Shown: positions 1 through 8,089 of the stretch, piece by piece
Layout of the letters: each line of letters starts with the position of its first letter
Position numbering within the stretch: position 1 is the stretch's first letter
Assembly (NCBI GenBank): GCA_015663855.1
Contig: DQRJ01000140.1
Coordinates: forward strand, 1 to 34,881
Length of the DNA: 34,881 nucleotides
Reading direction: 5' to 3'
From: Flavobacteriales bacterium
GTDB taxonomy: Bacteria; Bacteroidota; Bacteroidia; Flavobacteriales_D; Sanyastnellaceae
Made by a program: the position numbers and the translations under genes
The notes under the pieces: generated by a model
Databases searched by the model: none
Told to the model about the DNA's origin: nothing
What the model saw: the letters and a program-made list of their open reading frames with translations, nothing else

Positions 1-465
1 AGAATTATAACCCATGGTTTAGTACATGGAAGCGGAATTCATTTGGCGATTAACTTATTCGTTTTATGGGAGTTCGGGACTATTGTTGAAAGTGAGTTCG
101 GATCTTTTTTCCCGCTGCTATATATAGGCGGTCTTGTTGTTGCATCTATTCCTGCACTGAAGAAACATAAGAATAATGTTAACTATAGCTCACTTGGAGC
201 TTCTGGTGCAGTTAGTGCAGTCCTGATGGCTTTTATCGTAGCTCACCCAAGCCACACCCTTTTGTTATTCTTCATTATCCCTATACCGGCTATACTTGCT
301 GGAATACTATTCTTTGTGTTTGAAAGAGCAATGATGGCAAAAGGGAAGACAGGAATAGCACATGATGCGCACCTTTATGGAGCCGCATATGGTTTGGTCT
401 TTTCTTTCGTGAAAGATCCAAGTAGTATCTCAAGAATGATATCTGCTTTAATAGATGTTTTCTAA
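1..465 (+). CDS. Rhomboid family intramembrane serine protease (5'-truncated by window edge)
   Basis: The frame is open from base 1, so the gene begins before the window. The first visible residues contain the rhomboid HGxxxHLxxN signature (HGSGIHLAIN), then an aromatic-rich membrane helix. The catalytic serine lies in the GASGA motif (serine codon at 205-207). The partner histidine lies in DAHLYGAAYG (codon at 370-372), near the start of the last membrane helix. Rhomboids cleave transmembrane substrates within the membrane; the substrate here is unknown. A TTG at 43 could be misread as a start, but the conserved motif upstream of it shows the protein is longer. The gene converges with the DivIC-like gene after 36 bases. 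Confidence 0.9.
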   Translation, partial: RIITHGLVHGSGIHLAINLFVLWEFGTIVESEFGSFFPLLYIGGLVVASIPALKKHKNNVNYSSLGASGAVSAVLMAFIVAHPSHTLLLFFIIPIPAILAGILFFVFERAMMAKGKTGIAHDAHLYGAAYGLVFSFVKDPSSISRMISALIDVF

Positions 466-503
466 GAAAGCTCTAATTAGAGTAGAGGTATGTGAGCTTT
501 TCT
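465..503. terminator. Possible bidirectional terminator between rhomboid and DivIC-like genes
   Basis: An inverted repeat joins AGAAAGCTC (465-473) to GAGCTTTTCT (494-503), with one bulged base. It spans both convergent stop codons. The loop contains a competing perfect palindrome, CTCTAATTAGAG (471-482). Short A and T runs flank each arm, so it could work in either direction, but the stem is short and the loop long. Confidence 0.35.
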
Positions 504-828
504 AATCGACTATACGGAACACATCTTCCTCAGGTAACTTCATAAAGTATCTCTCTCGAGCAACTCTCTCTAGTAAGGAAGGGTTTGTTTTTATTTCCTC
601 GAGATGAATTATTAACTCGTTATTTTTCGAATTAGTTTCGTTCATTTCCGCCTTCATTTCATTAAGATCTATCTTTTCATTAATGATGTAAAACAGATCG
701 ACATCACTAATAAACATCACCCAAATCAAGGCCAAAATAGTTGTGGCAGAGTACCTATTTCTCAAAAGACTAACTATCCCTTTAGTTATCTTTCCCGTTA
801 GTATTTTTTTGAATAGGTTATCACTCAT
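502..828 (-). CDS. DivIC/FtsB-like septum formation initiator
   Basis: This 108-residue protein has a short basic cytoplasmic N-terminus, one membrane segment at about residues 27-49, a coiled-coil-like stretch at about 50-82 rich in E, N and L, and a C-terminal globular end reading ERYFMKLPEEDVFRIVD. That ending is typical of Bacteroidota DivIC/FtsB proteins. The family forms the periplasmic-facing FtsB-FtsL-FtsQ type complex that activates septal peptidoglycan synthesis. It lies 7 bases downstream of clpC on the same strand, so it is probably co-transcribed with it. In many Bacteroidota this gene sits beside enolase or other division genes, so the clpC partnership may be specific to this lineage. 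The family call is secure; the FtsB versus DivIC name is a convention. Confidence 0.85.
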   Translation of the reverse strand: MSDNLFKKILTGKITKGIVSLLRNRYSATTILALIWVMFISDVDLFYIINEKIDLNEMKAEMNETNSKNNELIIHLEEIKTNPSLLERVARERYFMKLPEEDVFRIVD

Positions 829-835
829 ATAACTA

Positions 836-3526
836 TTAGTCTTTTTTCATGTCCACGTCCTTGCTGTCAGTATCCTTCTTGTTAGATTGTTTTTTTGTGC
901 TTTTCTTTTTCTTTGACGGCTTAGTCTCCCCATCGTTTGATGTAGTTTCAAGGGCTTCGATGGCACCGCCTGGCATTTTTAAAGCACCTCCCTTTACTAC
1001 TGTAATAGTTAGGTCTTCATCTCCTTTATTAAATTCAGCTAAAAGAAGATCTCCTTCCTCAACAGAAGAGTTGATAATCTCTTCAGCAAAGGGGTCTTCA
1101 AGATGCTTTTGAATAGCTCTCTTAAGCGGTCTTGCTCCGTATTTCTCGTCATATCCTTTATTCACGATGAAATCTTTAGCATCTTCAGATACTTCTAAGC
1201 CATAACCTAAGCTCTTAACTCTCTCAGATAAAGCAGATAGTTCGAGATCAATAATAGAGTGAATGTGCTCTCTTTTTAATGATTTAAACAACACAACATC
1301 GTCTATTCTGTTTAGAAATTCTGGAGCAAAAGTTCGCTTTAAAGCCTTCTGTATGATTCCCGCTTTATTGCTTTCTTCGTTGTCTGCCATTGTAGAAGTT
1401 GTGAACCCTACACCAGTGCCAAACTCAGCTAGTTGTCTCGCTCCGATATTCGAAGTAAGAATCATAACGGTATTTCTAAAGTCAATCTTTCGACCTAATG
1501 AATCAGTCATTAGTCCGTCATCAAGAGCTTGGAGAAGTAGATTGAACACGTCTGGGTGAGCTTTCTCGATCTCATCTAAGAGTACAATAGAGTAGGGGCG
1601 ACGGCGAACTTTTTCCGTCAACTGGCCTCCTTCCTCATATCCAACGTATCCCGGAGGTGCACCAATAAGTCTAGTTACGGCAAATTTCTCCATATACTCA
1701 CTCATGTCAATTCTGATTAGAGCATCGTCACTGTCGAACATAAACTTAGCTAATTCTTTTGCTAACTGTGTTTTACCGACTCCAGTAGGCCCTAAAAAGA
1801 TAAATGACCCAATAGGCTTGTTTGGATCTTTTAATCCGGCTCTATTTCTCTTAATCGCTTTTACGACTTTCTTTATCGCTTCTTCCTGACCTATTACTCT
1901 CCCCTCAATATCCTTGTCCATACGAGCAAGTTTACCGCTTTCCTTTTCGGCTATCCTTTGAACAGGAATACCAGTCATCATAGCAACAACATCACCCACA
2001 TGATCTTCTGTTACTGTGACTCGTAGGTTTTTACTTTCTTCTTCCCACTTGCGTTTCGCAGTATCTAACCTATCATTGAGATTTCGCTCAGTGTCTCTAA
2101 GTTTAGCAGCTTCCTCATAACGTTGACTCCGTACAACTCGAATCTTCTCTTCTTTTATACGATCAATTTCATCTTCAATCTCGAGTATCTCTTGAGGAAC
2201 GTGAATGTTATTCAAGTGTACTCTACTTCCTACCTCATCTAGTGCGTCAATCGCCTTATCTGGAAGATGTCTGTCCGTAATATATCGGTCAGTCAATTTC
2301 ACACAAGCAGCAATAGCTTCATCAGTGTAACTTACACTGTGGTGCTCCTCGTATTTATCTTTAATATTCTGTAAAATCTCCTTAGTCTCTTCAATAGATG
2401 TTGCTTCTACAAGTACTTTCTGAAAACGACGTTCTAAAGCACCATCTTTCTCAATATATTGACGGAATTCATCAAGTGTAGTAGCCCCTATGCATTGGAT
2501 TTCGCCTCTAGCTAACGCAGGCTTGAACATGTTAGAAGCATCTAAAGAGCCACTTGCTCCCCCAGCACCCACTATTGTATGAATTTCATCAATAAACAGG
2601 ATCACATCAGGAGATTTCTCAAGTTCGTTCATCACGGCATTCATTCTCTCCTCAAATTGGCCCCTGTACTTCGTTCCAGCAACTAAAGATGCAATATCCA
2701 AGGTGACAATTCGCTTTCCATAAAGCACACGACTTACTTTTTTCTCAATAATCCTTAAGGCCAAACCTTCAGCTATTGCACTCTTACCCACTCCAGGCTC
2801 TCCAATAAGTATAGGATTGTTCTTCTTACGGCGAGACAGGACTTGCGAAACCCTTTCTATTTCTTTCTGACGACCTACGATAGGGTCCAGTTTTCCTTCC
2901 TCGGCCATTTTCGTTAAATCCCGCCCGAAGTTGTCTAGCACTGGAGTTTTACTCTTAGATTCTGATTTCCTTTTTTGAGTGTTGCCAGGATTCCCAGCCC
3001 CTCCACTTGTCATGCCATCATCGTCGCTAGTCATATCGTTTTCTGATTTGGGACTATCTGAAAGCGGGAAGCTAATAGGCCCCTTGTTTTCTGATAGCAT
3101 GTTTTCAAACTCTTCTTTAGCTATTTCGTAATCGATATTAAATGCTTCAAGTGATTTAGTAGCGACATTATCTTCGTCTTTTAGAATACTTAGTAATAAG
3201 TGCTCAGTTCCGATTGCTGAGTGTTTGAATATTTTAGCTTCTAAAAAGGTAAGCTTAAGAATTCGCTCAGCGTTCTTCACAAGCGGCATATTGCCAGCTG
3301 CAACAACACCTCCACTTAAAGGTCTGATAGAGCTTTCAACTAATTTACGTAGTTTTTGAACATCACAATTAAGTCCTTCCAGGATTCTAATCGCTGTTCC
3401 TTCACCTTCTTTAATTATTCCTAGAAGTAGATGTTCTACTCCAATGTAGTTGTGTTCCAAACGTAAAGCTTCCTCACGACTGAATTCAATTACTTCTCTA
3501 ACTCTAGGTGAAAATTTTGCTTGCAT
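836..3526 (-). CDS. clpC: ATP-dependent Clp protease ATP-binding subunit ClpC
   Basis: This 896-residue Hsp100 unfoldase feeds substrates to ClpP. Visible domains are the double Clp-N repeat (about 1-145), a linker rich in S, G and D (150-195), AAA+ domain 1 with Walker A GEPGVGKS (242-249) and Walker B LFIDE (310-314), and a UVR-type middle segment around RSQRYEEAAKLRD (467-478). AAA+ domain 2 has Walker A GPTGVGKT (579-586), Walker B VLLDE (648-652) and an FLNRID arginine finger (737-742). The VGF tripeptide in TGVGFTTS (704-711) matches the ClpP-docking loop, so a ClpP-partnered role is expected rather than ClpB-like disaggregation. Beyond residue 860 is an unusual tail rich in K, S and D. 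It is transcribed divergently from gyrA and its leader carries an inverted repeat that may be an operator. Confidence 0.97.
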   Translation of the reverse strand: MQAKFSPRVREVIEFSREEALRLEHNYIGVEHLLLGIIKEGEGTAIRILEGLNCDVQKLRKLVESSIRPLSGGVVAAGNMPLVKNAERILKLTFLEAKIFKHSAIGTEHLLLSILKDEDNVATKSLEAFNIDYEIAKEEFENMLSENKGPISFPLSDSPKSENDMTSDDDGMTSGGAGNPGNTQKRKSESKSKTPVLDNFGRDLTKMAEEGKLDPIVGRQKEIERVSQVLSRRKKNNPILIGEPGVGKSAIAEGLALRIIEKKVSRVLYGKRIVTLDIASLVAGTKYRGQFEERMNAVMNELEKSPDVILFIDEIHTIVGAGGASGSLDASNMFKPALARGEIQCIGATTLDEFRQYIEKDGALERRFQKVLVEATSIEETKEILQNIKDKYEEHHSVSYTDEAIAACVKLTDRYITDRHLPDKAIDALDEVGSRVHLNNIHVPQEILEIEDEIDRIKEEKIRVVRSQRYEEAAKLRDTERNLNDRLDTAKRKWEEESKNLRVTVTEDHVGDVVAMMTGIPVQRIAEKESGKLARMDKDIEGRVIGQEEAIKKVVKAIKRNRAGLKDPNKPIGSFIFLGPTGVGKTQLAKELAKFMFDSDDALIRIDMSEYMEKFAVTRLIGAPPGYVGYEEGGQLTEKVRRRPYSIVLLDEIEKAHPDVFNLLLQALDDGLMTDSLGRKIDFRNTVMILTSNIGARQLAEFGTGVGFTTSTMADNEESNKAGIIQKALKRTFAPEFLNRIDDVVLFKSLKREHIHSIIDLELSALSERVKSLGYGLEVSEDAKDFIVNKGYDEKYGARPLKRAIQKHLEDPFAEEIINSSVEEGDLLLAEFNKGDEDLTITVVKGGALKMPGGAIEALETTSNDGETKPSKKKKSTKKQSNKKDTDSKDVDMKKD

Positions 3527-3577
3527 ATCTAATCCGTTTCTTTCAATAATGTGATTAACAACCTCCTATATATGTAT

Positions 3578-3600
3578 AACGTTTCATATTATAAAACGTT
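3578..3600. promoter_or_regulatory. Inverted repeat in clpC leader, candidate heat-shock operator
   Basis: AACGTTT (3578-3584) is separated by 9 bases from its exact inverted copy AAACGTT (3594-3600). It lies about 50 bases upstream of the clpC start and just downstream of the proposed clpC promoter. That is where a repressor would block transcription, or where an RNA hairpin would form in the leader. The 9-base spacing resembles the layout of CIRCE (HrcA), but the arms are not the CIRCE sequence. No T-run follows, so a terminator is unlikely. Confidence 0.4.
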
Positions 3601-3615
3601 GCCTTAGGGCATTTT

Positions 3616-3645
3616 CAAATCTACATGAATAAGTAGATTGTCAAA
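3616..3645 (-). promoter_or_regulatory. Candidate clpC promoter (Bacteroidota type)
   Basis: On the minus strand TAGATTTG (3623-3616) matches the -7 consensus TAnnTTTG exactly. TTTG (3645-3642) lies 18 bases upstream as a -33 element, slightly shorter than the usual 19-21. Transcription would start near 3611, giving a leader of about 85 bases that contains the inverted repeat at 3578-3600. Confidence 0.5.
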
Positions 3646-3735
3646 TAGACGCCTTTTCTTCGTTATACACAAGAATTTTACTTCTATTGTGAAGAATTGA
3701 GTGTAAAAAGCTAATCTAAGAACACTAAGATTTCG

Positions 3736-3743
3736 TATTTTTG
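3736..3743 (+). promoter_or_regulatory. Candidate gyrA -7 element
   Basis: TATTTTTG matches TAnnTTTG exactly, 77 bases before the gyrA start codon. I see no well-spaced -33 TTTG, so only the -7 half is supported. Confidence 0.4.
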
Positions 3744-3820
3744 GGAACCCTGTGAGGTAACTGATTCTACGTGTGTTTGCGAAGAACAGGACACAGTAAT
3801 TTTGACTATTAGCGGATATT

Positions 3821-6445
3821 ATGGCAGAAGGAGAAAAGATCATCCAGATTAACATCACGGATGAAATGAAATCAGCTTACATCGACTACTCGATGTCAGT
3901 TATTGTTTCGAGGGCATTGCCCGATGTGAGAGACGGATTAAAGCCCGTTCACAGGAGAGTTTTATACGGAATGCTAGACCTTGGGGTGTACTCTAACAGA
4001 GCTCACAAGAAGTCCGCCCGTATTGTCGGTGAGGTATTGGGTAAGTACCACCCTCACGGTGACTCTTCGGTTTACGACACTATGGTTCGTATGTCCCAAG
4101 ATTGGTCTTTAAGATACCCAATGGTAGATGGCCAAGGAAACTTCGGAAGTATAGATGGTGACAACCCCGCCGCTATGCGTTACACGGAGGCAAGGCTGAG
4201 AAAGACCGCAGAAGCTATGCTTGGCGATCTTGACAAGGATACCGTTGATTTCGCTCCCAATTTTGATGATAGCTTAAAAGAACCGACAGTTCTTCCAGCT
4301 AAGCTACCAAACCTTCTAATAAACGGTGCGTCAGGTATAGCTGTCGGTATGGCAACGAATATGCCGCCCCACAACCTTTCTGAGGTCTTAGATGGTGTAA
4401 ATCACTACATTGAAAACGAAGATTGTTCTGTTGAGGATTTAATGGAGTTCGTAAAAGCACCGGATTTCCCAACGGGAGGTATTATACACGGTGTTACTGG
4501 AGTTCACGAAGCTTTTAGAACAGGTAGAGGTAAAGTTGTTGTTAGAGGTCGCACTCATTTTGAAGAAACGAAATCAGGACGAGAAGTTATTATCGTTAAT
4601 GAGATTCCGTATCAGGTTAATAAAGCTGATATGGTTCGCAAAACTGCGGACTTAGTAAATGATAAGAGAATAGAGGGAATAAGCGAAATCCGTGATGAGT
4701 CTGATAGAAACGGTATGCGTATCGTTTACGAACTTAAGCGTGATGCGATACCTAATGTTGTCCTCAATAAACTATATAAGTATACTGCGTTACAAAGCTC
4801 ATTTTCAGTCAATAACATTGCCCTTGTAAAAGGAAGGCCTGTGATGCTGAACTTGAGAGACATGATTCAACACTTTGTTGAACATCGTCATGTAGTTGTT
4901 GTACGACGCACTCAGTTTGAACTAAGAAAAGCGGAAGAAAGGGCACACATATTACAGGGATTAATTATTGCTCTAGATAATATTGATGAAGTAATCAAGT
5001 TAATCCGTGCAAGTTCTTCTCCGGAGGAGGCGAGAACAGGTTTAATGGACACCTTTAAGTTGAGCGAGCTTCAAGCGCGCGCTATCCTTGATATGCGTCT
5101 CCAAAAGCTTACGGGCCTTGAAAGAGATAAGCTACGTGCTGAGTTCGATGAGTTAATGGCGCTAATAACTGATCTTAAGGACATTCTAGAGAATAAGAGC
5201 CGTAGAATGGCTGTTATTAAGGAAGAACTTCAGGACGTACGCGATAAGTTTGGTGACGAGAGACGCTCAACCATAGAATTTAGTGGAGCAGAGGTCAGCA
5301 TTGAAGATATGATACCGGATGAACAGGTTGTTATCACAATTAGTCATGCTGGATACATTAAACGAACTCGATTAGCTGAATACAGGAACCAATCCCGTGG
5401 TGGAGTAGGAGCTCGTGGGTCTTCAACTAGACAAGAGGATTTCTTAGAAAACATCTTCACAGCGACGAACCACAACTGGTTACTCATATTTACTCAGCTG
5501 GGTAAGTGCTTCTGGATGCGCATTTTCGAAGTGCCAGAAGGGTCAAAACTCTCGAAAGGAAGAGCTATTCAGAACCTAATTAATATTGGGCTGGATGATA
5601 AAGTTTTGGCATATATACCTGTCAAAGACATTAAAGACCCTGAGTATGCAAATGCAAATTATGTAGTTCTTGCTACTAAACTGGGACTTATTAAGAAGAC
5701 TAGCCTTGAAGCTTACAGCCGTCCAAGAACTAATGGAATTAACGCCGTTACTATTCGTGATGGAGATGAATTACTACAAGCACGTCTGACTAATGGTGAG
5801 AGCGAGGTGATTATCGGGCTGAAATCTGGTAAAGCTATCAGGTTTAATGAGTCTAAAACTCGTGCTGTCGGTAGAACAGCAATGGGGGTGAAGGGTATTA
5901 CACTTGGTGGCCCAGATGATGAGGTGATCGGAATGGTTTGCGTTAATGACTCAGAGAGCTCAATTCTGGTAGTTTCAGCAAATGGATACGGTAAGCGTTC
6001 AGCTGTCGATGATTACAGAATCACTAATAGAGGTGGAAAAGGTGTGAAAACACTCCAAATCACTGAGAAAACGGGTAACTTGATTTCCATACTTAATGTC
6101 ACTGACGAGCACGATTTGATGATCGTAAACAAATCAGGTATTACAATTAGGATGTCTGTTGAAGATCTCAGAGTGATGGGACGTGCTACACAAGGAGTGC
6201 GTTTAATCAGCCTGAGAGGCAAAGACGAGATTGCTTCTGTTTGTAGAGTTCCTAAAGCTGATGACGAAGAAGACGTTGAAGGTTCTGACGGTGATTCGGA
6301 AACTACTGAAGAAGGATCGACTGAAGGATCGACTGAAGCTGAAAAACTAGCGGATGATGCCCCAGATGTTACGGATAGTTCTGATGAGCCTGAAGATTCT
6401 GACGAGCCTGAAGATTCTGAAGAGCCTGAAGATTCTGAAGAGTAA
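3821..6445 (+). CDS. gyrA: DNA gyrase subunit A
   Basis: This 874-residue subunit cuts and rejoins DNA in the A2B2 gyrase that introduces negative supercoils. The catalytic tyrosine is Y121 in AAMRYTEARL. The quinolone region reads HPHGDSSVYDTMVRM, with S82 and D86 at the positions equivalent to E. coli 83 and 87, the usual susceptible-type residues. The C-terminal beta-pinwheel includes TNRGGKGVKT, a Bacteroidota version of the GyrA box that separates gyrase from topoisomerase IV. The last 60 or so residues are an acidic, repetitive tail of E, D, S, T and P encoded by short tandem repeats. The start ATG is followed directly by the conserved N-terminus. There is no clear Shine-Dalgarno sequence, which is normal for this phylum. 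A TPR gene follows after 117 bases. Confidence 0.98.
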   Translation: MAEGEKIIQINITDEMKSAYIDYSMSVIVSRALPDVRDGLKPVHRRVLYGMLDLGVYSNRAHKKSARIVGEVLGKYHPHGDSSVYDTMVRMSQDWSLRYPMVDGQGNFGSIDGDNPAAMRYTEARLRKTAEAMLGDLDKDTVDFAPNFDDSLKEPTVLPAKLPNLLINGASGIAVGMATNMPPHNLSEVLDGVNHYIENEDCSVEDLMEFVKAPDFPTGGIIHGVTGVHEAFRTGRGKVVVRGRTHFEETKSGREVIIVNEIPYQVNKADMVRKTADLVNDKRIEGISEIRDESDRNGMRIVYELKRDAIPNVVLNKLYKYTALQSSFSVNNIALVKGRPVMLNLRDMIQHFVEHRHVVVVRRTQFELRKAEERAHILQGLIIALDNIDEVIKLIRASSSPEEARTGLMDTFKLSELQARAILDMRLQKLTGLERDKLRAEFDELMALITDLKDILENKSRRMAVIKEELQDVRDKFGDERRSTIEFSGAEVSIEDMIPDEQVVITISHAGYIKRTRLAEYRNQSRGGVGARGSSTRQEDFLENIFTATNHNWLLIFTQLGKCFWMRIFEVPEGSKLSKGRAIQNLINIGLDDKVLAYIPVKDIKDPEYANANYVVLATKLGLIKKTSLEAYSRPRTNGINAVTIRDGDELLQARLTNGESEVIIGLKSGKAIRFNESKTRAVGRTAMGVKGITLGGPDDEVIGMVCVNDSESSILVVSANGYGKRSAVDDYRITNRGGKGVKTLQITEKTGNLISILNVTDEHDLMIVNKSGITIRMSVEDLRVMGRATQGVRLISLRGKDEIASVCRVPKADDEEDVEGSDGDSETTEEGSTEGSTEAEKLADDAPDVTDSSDEPEDSDEPEDSEEPEDSEE
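6311..6334 (+). repeat. Tandem 12-bp repeat in the gyrA tail
   Basis: GAAGGATCGACT occurs twice in direct succession (6311-6322 and 6323-6334) and encodes EGST EGST. The copies are identical at the DNA level, suggesting recent slippage. Confidence 0.85.
6383..6442 (+). repeat. Tandem 18-bp repeat encoding the acidic GyrA C-terminus
   Basis: Three units of GA(T/C/A)GAGCCTGAAGATTCT occupy 6383-6400, 6401-6418 and 6419-6436, followed by a partial unit GAAGAG before the stop. They differ only at the third base of each unit and encode (D/E)EPEDS three times. In-frame copy-number change would lengthen or shorten the acidic tail without a frameshift. Confidence 0.9.
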
Positions 6446-6475
6446 TTTAGATATTTATAGATAGGCATGAACTTT

Positions 6476-6520
6476 GTAATACACGAATTAGTGTCTTTCG
6501 ACTTTGTGTAATTACTTTTA
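6476..6520 (+). terminator. Weak candidate terminator after gyrA
   Basis: GTAATACAC (6476-6484) pairs with GTGTAATTAC (6506-6515), with one bulge, and is followed by TTTTA. The loop is about 21 bases and the stem is AT-rich, so the support is modest. Confidence 0.3.
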
Positions 6521-6562
6521 CGATATTATAACATCTCTTAGAAAACAAATCAATAGATTTTT

Positions 6563-7714
6563 ATGAAACAGTTCTTAATGATATTCGGTCTTCTAATGGC
6601 TTTTACAGCATTAGGCCAAAAGGAAGTAGTCTCAGCATATAACGCTAATAAAGATGGTGATTATCGTGCTGCTGCAACCTATATAGACCAGGCTATTTTA
6701 ATAGAAAAAGCTAACGTAAAAGATAAAACTTGGCGCTACAGAGGGGATATCTACTTGAATATTTCACGTGACTCTTCATACGCAATCGAGTATCCTAATG
6801 CTTTACGAATTGCTATGGAAAGCTTCTTGAAAGCTGGAGAACTGGACGTGAAATCTCGCTATACCGATGAAATAAGATTTGGTTTAGCACAAGTTCAAAC
6901 CGAAGCAAACGGAAAAGGGATTAATCATTATAATACTTCTACATTTGACGCTGCTGGAAGCTCGTTTGACTTAGCGGCCGAGGTGGCACGTGGGTTCGGA
7001 ATGGTTGATACAATGGCTATCTATAACGCAGCATTGTGTTACGAGAAAGCGGACTTAGTCGATCTAGCAATCCAACGTTATTCAGATTGCGCAGAGATAG
7101 AGTACCAAGTTCCTAATGTTTTTCTATTTATAAGCTCTTTATATCGCAGTGCTGATAATGACGAAGCGGCGCTTAAAACGTTACAAGATGCCCGTGTAAC
7201 ATATCCTAGAGAGCAGAGTCTCATTATCGAGGAGTTAAATATTTACCTTACAAACCAAGACTTTGAGAGAGCAAAGTCGAACCTTGAGTTAGCTGCTGAG
7301 CAGGATCCTACGAATGAAATTCTTTGGTTTTCATTAGGAAGTGTGTTTGATAATCTCGGAAACGTAGATGAGGCTGTAACGGCTTATCTTAAAGCAATAG
7401 AAGTGAAAGCTGATTACTTTGACGCAAACTACAACCTAGGAGCTTTGTACTTTAACCAAGCTGTACAAGGAATAAATGAGGCTAATGAATTGTGGAAGCC
7501 CAGGATGACTAAGTCTCAAGCCACAGCACAAAAGAAACTTGAAACAGATTCTAAAGCACTATTCGTTACAGCTAGACCATATCTTGAAGAAGCCCACGCT
7601 GTAGACGCTATGGATATCGAAACTATCCGATCACTAAAGGATATATATGCACGTACAGGAGAGGACGATAAGTTCTTAGAGATGAATGCACTACTTAAAT
7701 CAGCTGCCAAATAA
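6563..7714 (+). CDS. Exported tetratricopeptide-repeat protein
   Basis: This 383-residue protein has a likely signal peptide over the first 18 residues (a charged start, a hydrophobic F/L/M core, and ALGQ at the cleavage site) with no lipobox cysteine. The rest is helical repeats. The clearest TPR units are at about 253-286 (LWFSLGSVFDNLGNVDEAV) and 287-320 (ANYNLGALYFNQA), with more degenerate units at about 22-50, 150-180 and 187-215. TPR arrays are scaffolds for protein contacts, here most likely in the periplasm. No enzymatic motif is visible. Similar exported TPR proteins are common and functionally unassigned in Bacteroidota. It lies downstream of gyrA, possibly with its own promoter. 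Confidence 0.8.
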   Translation: MKQFLMIFGLLMAFTALGQKEVVSAYNANKDGDYRAAATYIDQAILIEKANVKDKTWRYRGDIYLNISRDSSYAIEYPNALRIAMESFLKAGELDVKSRYTDEIRFGLAQVQTEANGKGINHYNTSTFDAAGSSFDLAAEVARGFGMVDTMAIYNAALCYEKADLVDLAIQRYSDCAEIEYQVPNVFLFISSLYRSADNDEAALKTLQDARVTYPREQSLIIEELNIYLTNQDFERAKSNLELAAEQDPTNEILWFSLGSVFDNLGNVDEAVTAYLKAIEVKADYFDANYNLGALYFNQAVQGINEANELWKPRMTKSQATAQKKLETDSKALFVTARPYLEEAHAVDAMDIETIRSLKDIYARTGEDDKFLEMNALLKSAAK

Positions 7715-7880
7715 TTGTCAGCTATATAGAAAGGAGTGTTTAACAGTTAGTTCATCTATCATATTCAATTAAAATAGCATTTTACATAATATCTATTATC
7801 ATTCAAAAGGGGTGATTTTTATTTATTGAAGTTTATCGAATTATTTAGTATGAATACAGCGTTAATTGAAATGAAGTATG

Positions 7881-7888
7881 TACTTTTG
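7881..7888 (+). promoter_or_regulatory. Candidate tRNA-Ser promoter -7 element
   Basis: TACTTTTG is an exact match to TAnnTTTG, ending 14 bases before the mature tRNA 5' end. A correctly spaced TTTG upstream is not obvious. Confidence 0.5.
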
Positions 7889-7902
7889 CACCGTTGTTTT
7901 AA

Positions 7903-7987
7903 GGAGGTGTGGCAGAGTGGTCGAATGCACCGGTCTTGAAAACCGACGTACCTCACGGTACCGGGGGTTCGAATCCCTCCACCTCCG
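7903..7987 (+). tRNA. tRNA-Ser (UGA anticodon)
   Basis: The acceptor arms GGAGGTG (7903-7909) and CACCTCC (7980-7986) pair perfectly, followed by discriminator G (7987), the serine identity base. The anticodon loop CTTGAAA gives anticodon TGA at 7937-7939. A long variable arm (GTACC...GGTAC) marks a class II tRNA, and the T-loop reads TTCGAAT. CCA is not encoded: the next bases are CAA. It decodes UCA and related UCN codons. Confidence 0.97.
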
Positions 7988-7998
7988 CAACTACAATT

Positions 7999-8025
7999 AA
8001 ACCCAGAGCATGCTCTGGGTTTTTT
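7999..8025 (+). terminator. Intrinsic terminator after tRNA-Ser
   Basis: A perfect 20-base palindrome (8001-8020, arms ACCCAGAGCA/TGCTCTGGGT) is followed by TTTTT (8021-8025). As RNA it would fold with a small 4-base loop. No comparable T-run exists for the opposite strand, so it acts in the plus direction. Confidence 0.85.
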
Positions 8026-8089
8026 CATGCCTAAAATTAAGAGTATTTAAGTGTTTCACTTTTACCTACTATAAACCTATTTTTACAGC

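Noticed and set aside
3578..3600. Reading the clpC leader repeat as a CIRCE element
   Set aside because: Only the 9-base spacing matches. The arm sequence AACGTTT is not the CIRCE arm TTAGCACTC.
3604..3858. 84-residue open frame on the minus strand between clpC and gyrA
   Set aside because: It runs over the gyrA start and the probable promoters, has no recognisable protein features, and its composition fits non-coding intergenic DNA.
6013..6468. 151-residue minus-strand frame rich in S, E and G opposite the gyrA 3' end
   Set aside because: Its repetitive SSGSSE composition is simply the antisense of the acidic tandem repeats in gyrA.
7819..8028. Minus-strand frame containing GGGGIRTPGTVR across the tRNA
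   Set aside because: This is the well-known spurious protein produced by translating the antisense of a class II tRNA-Ser.
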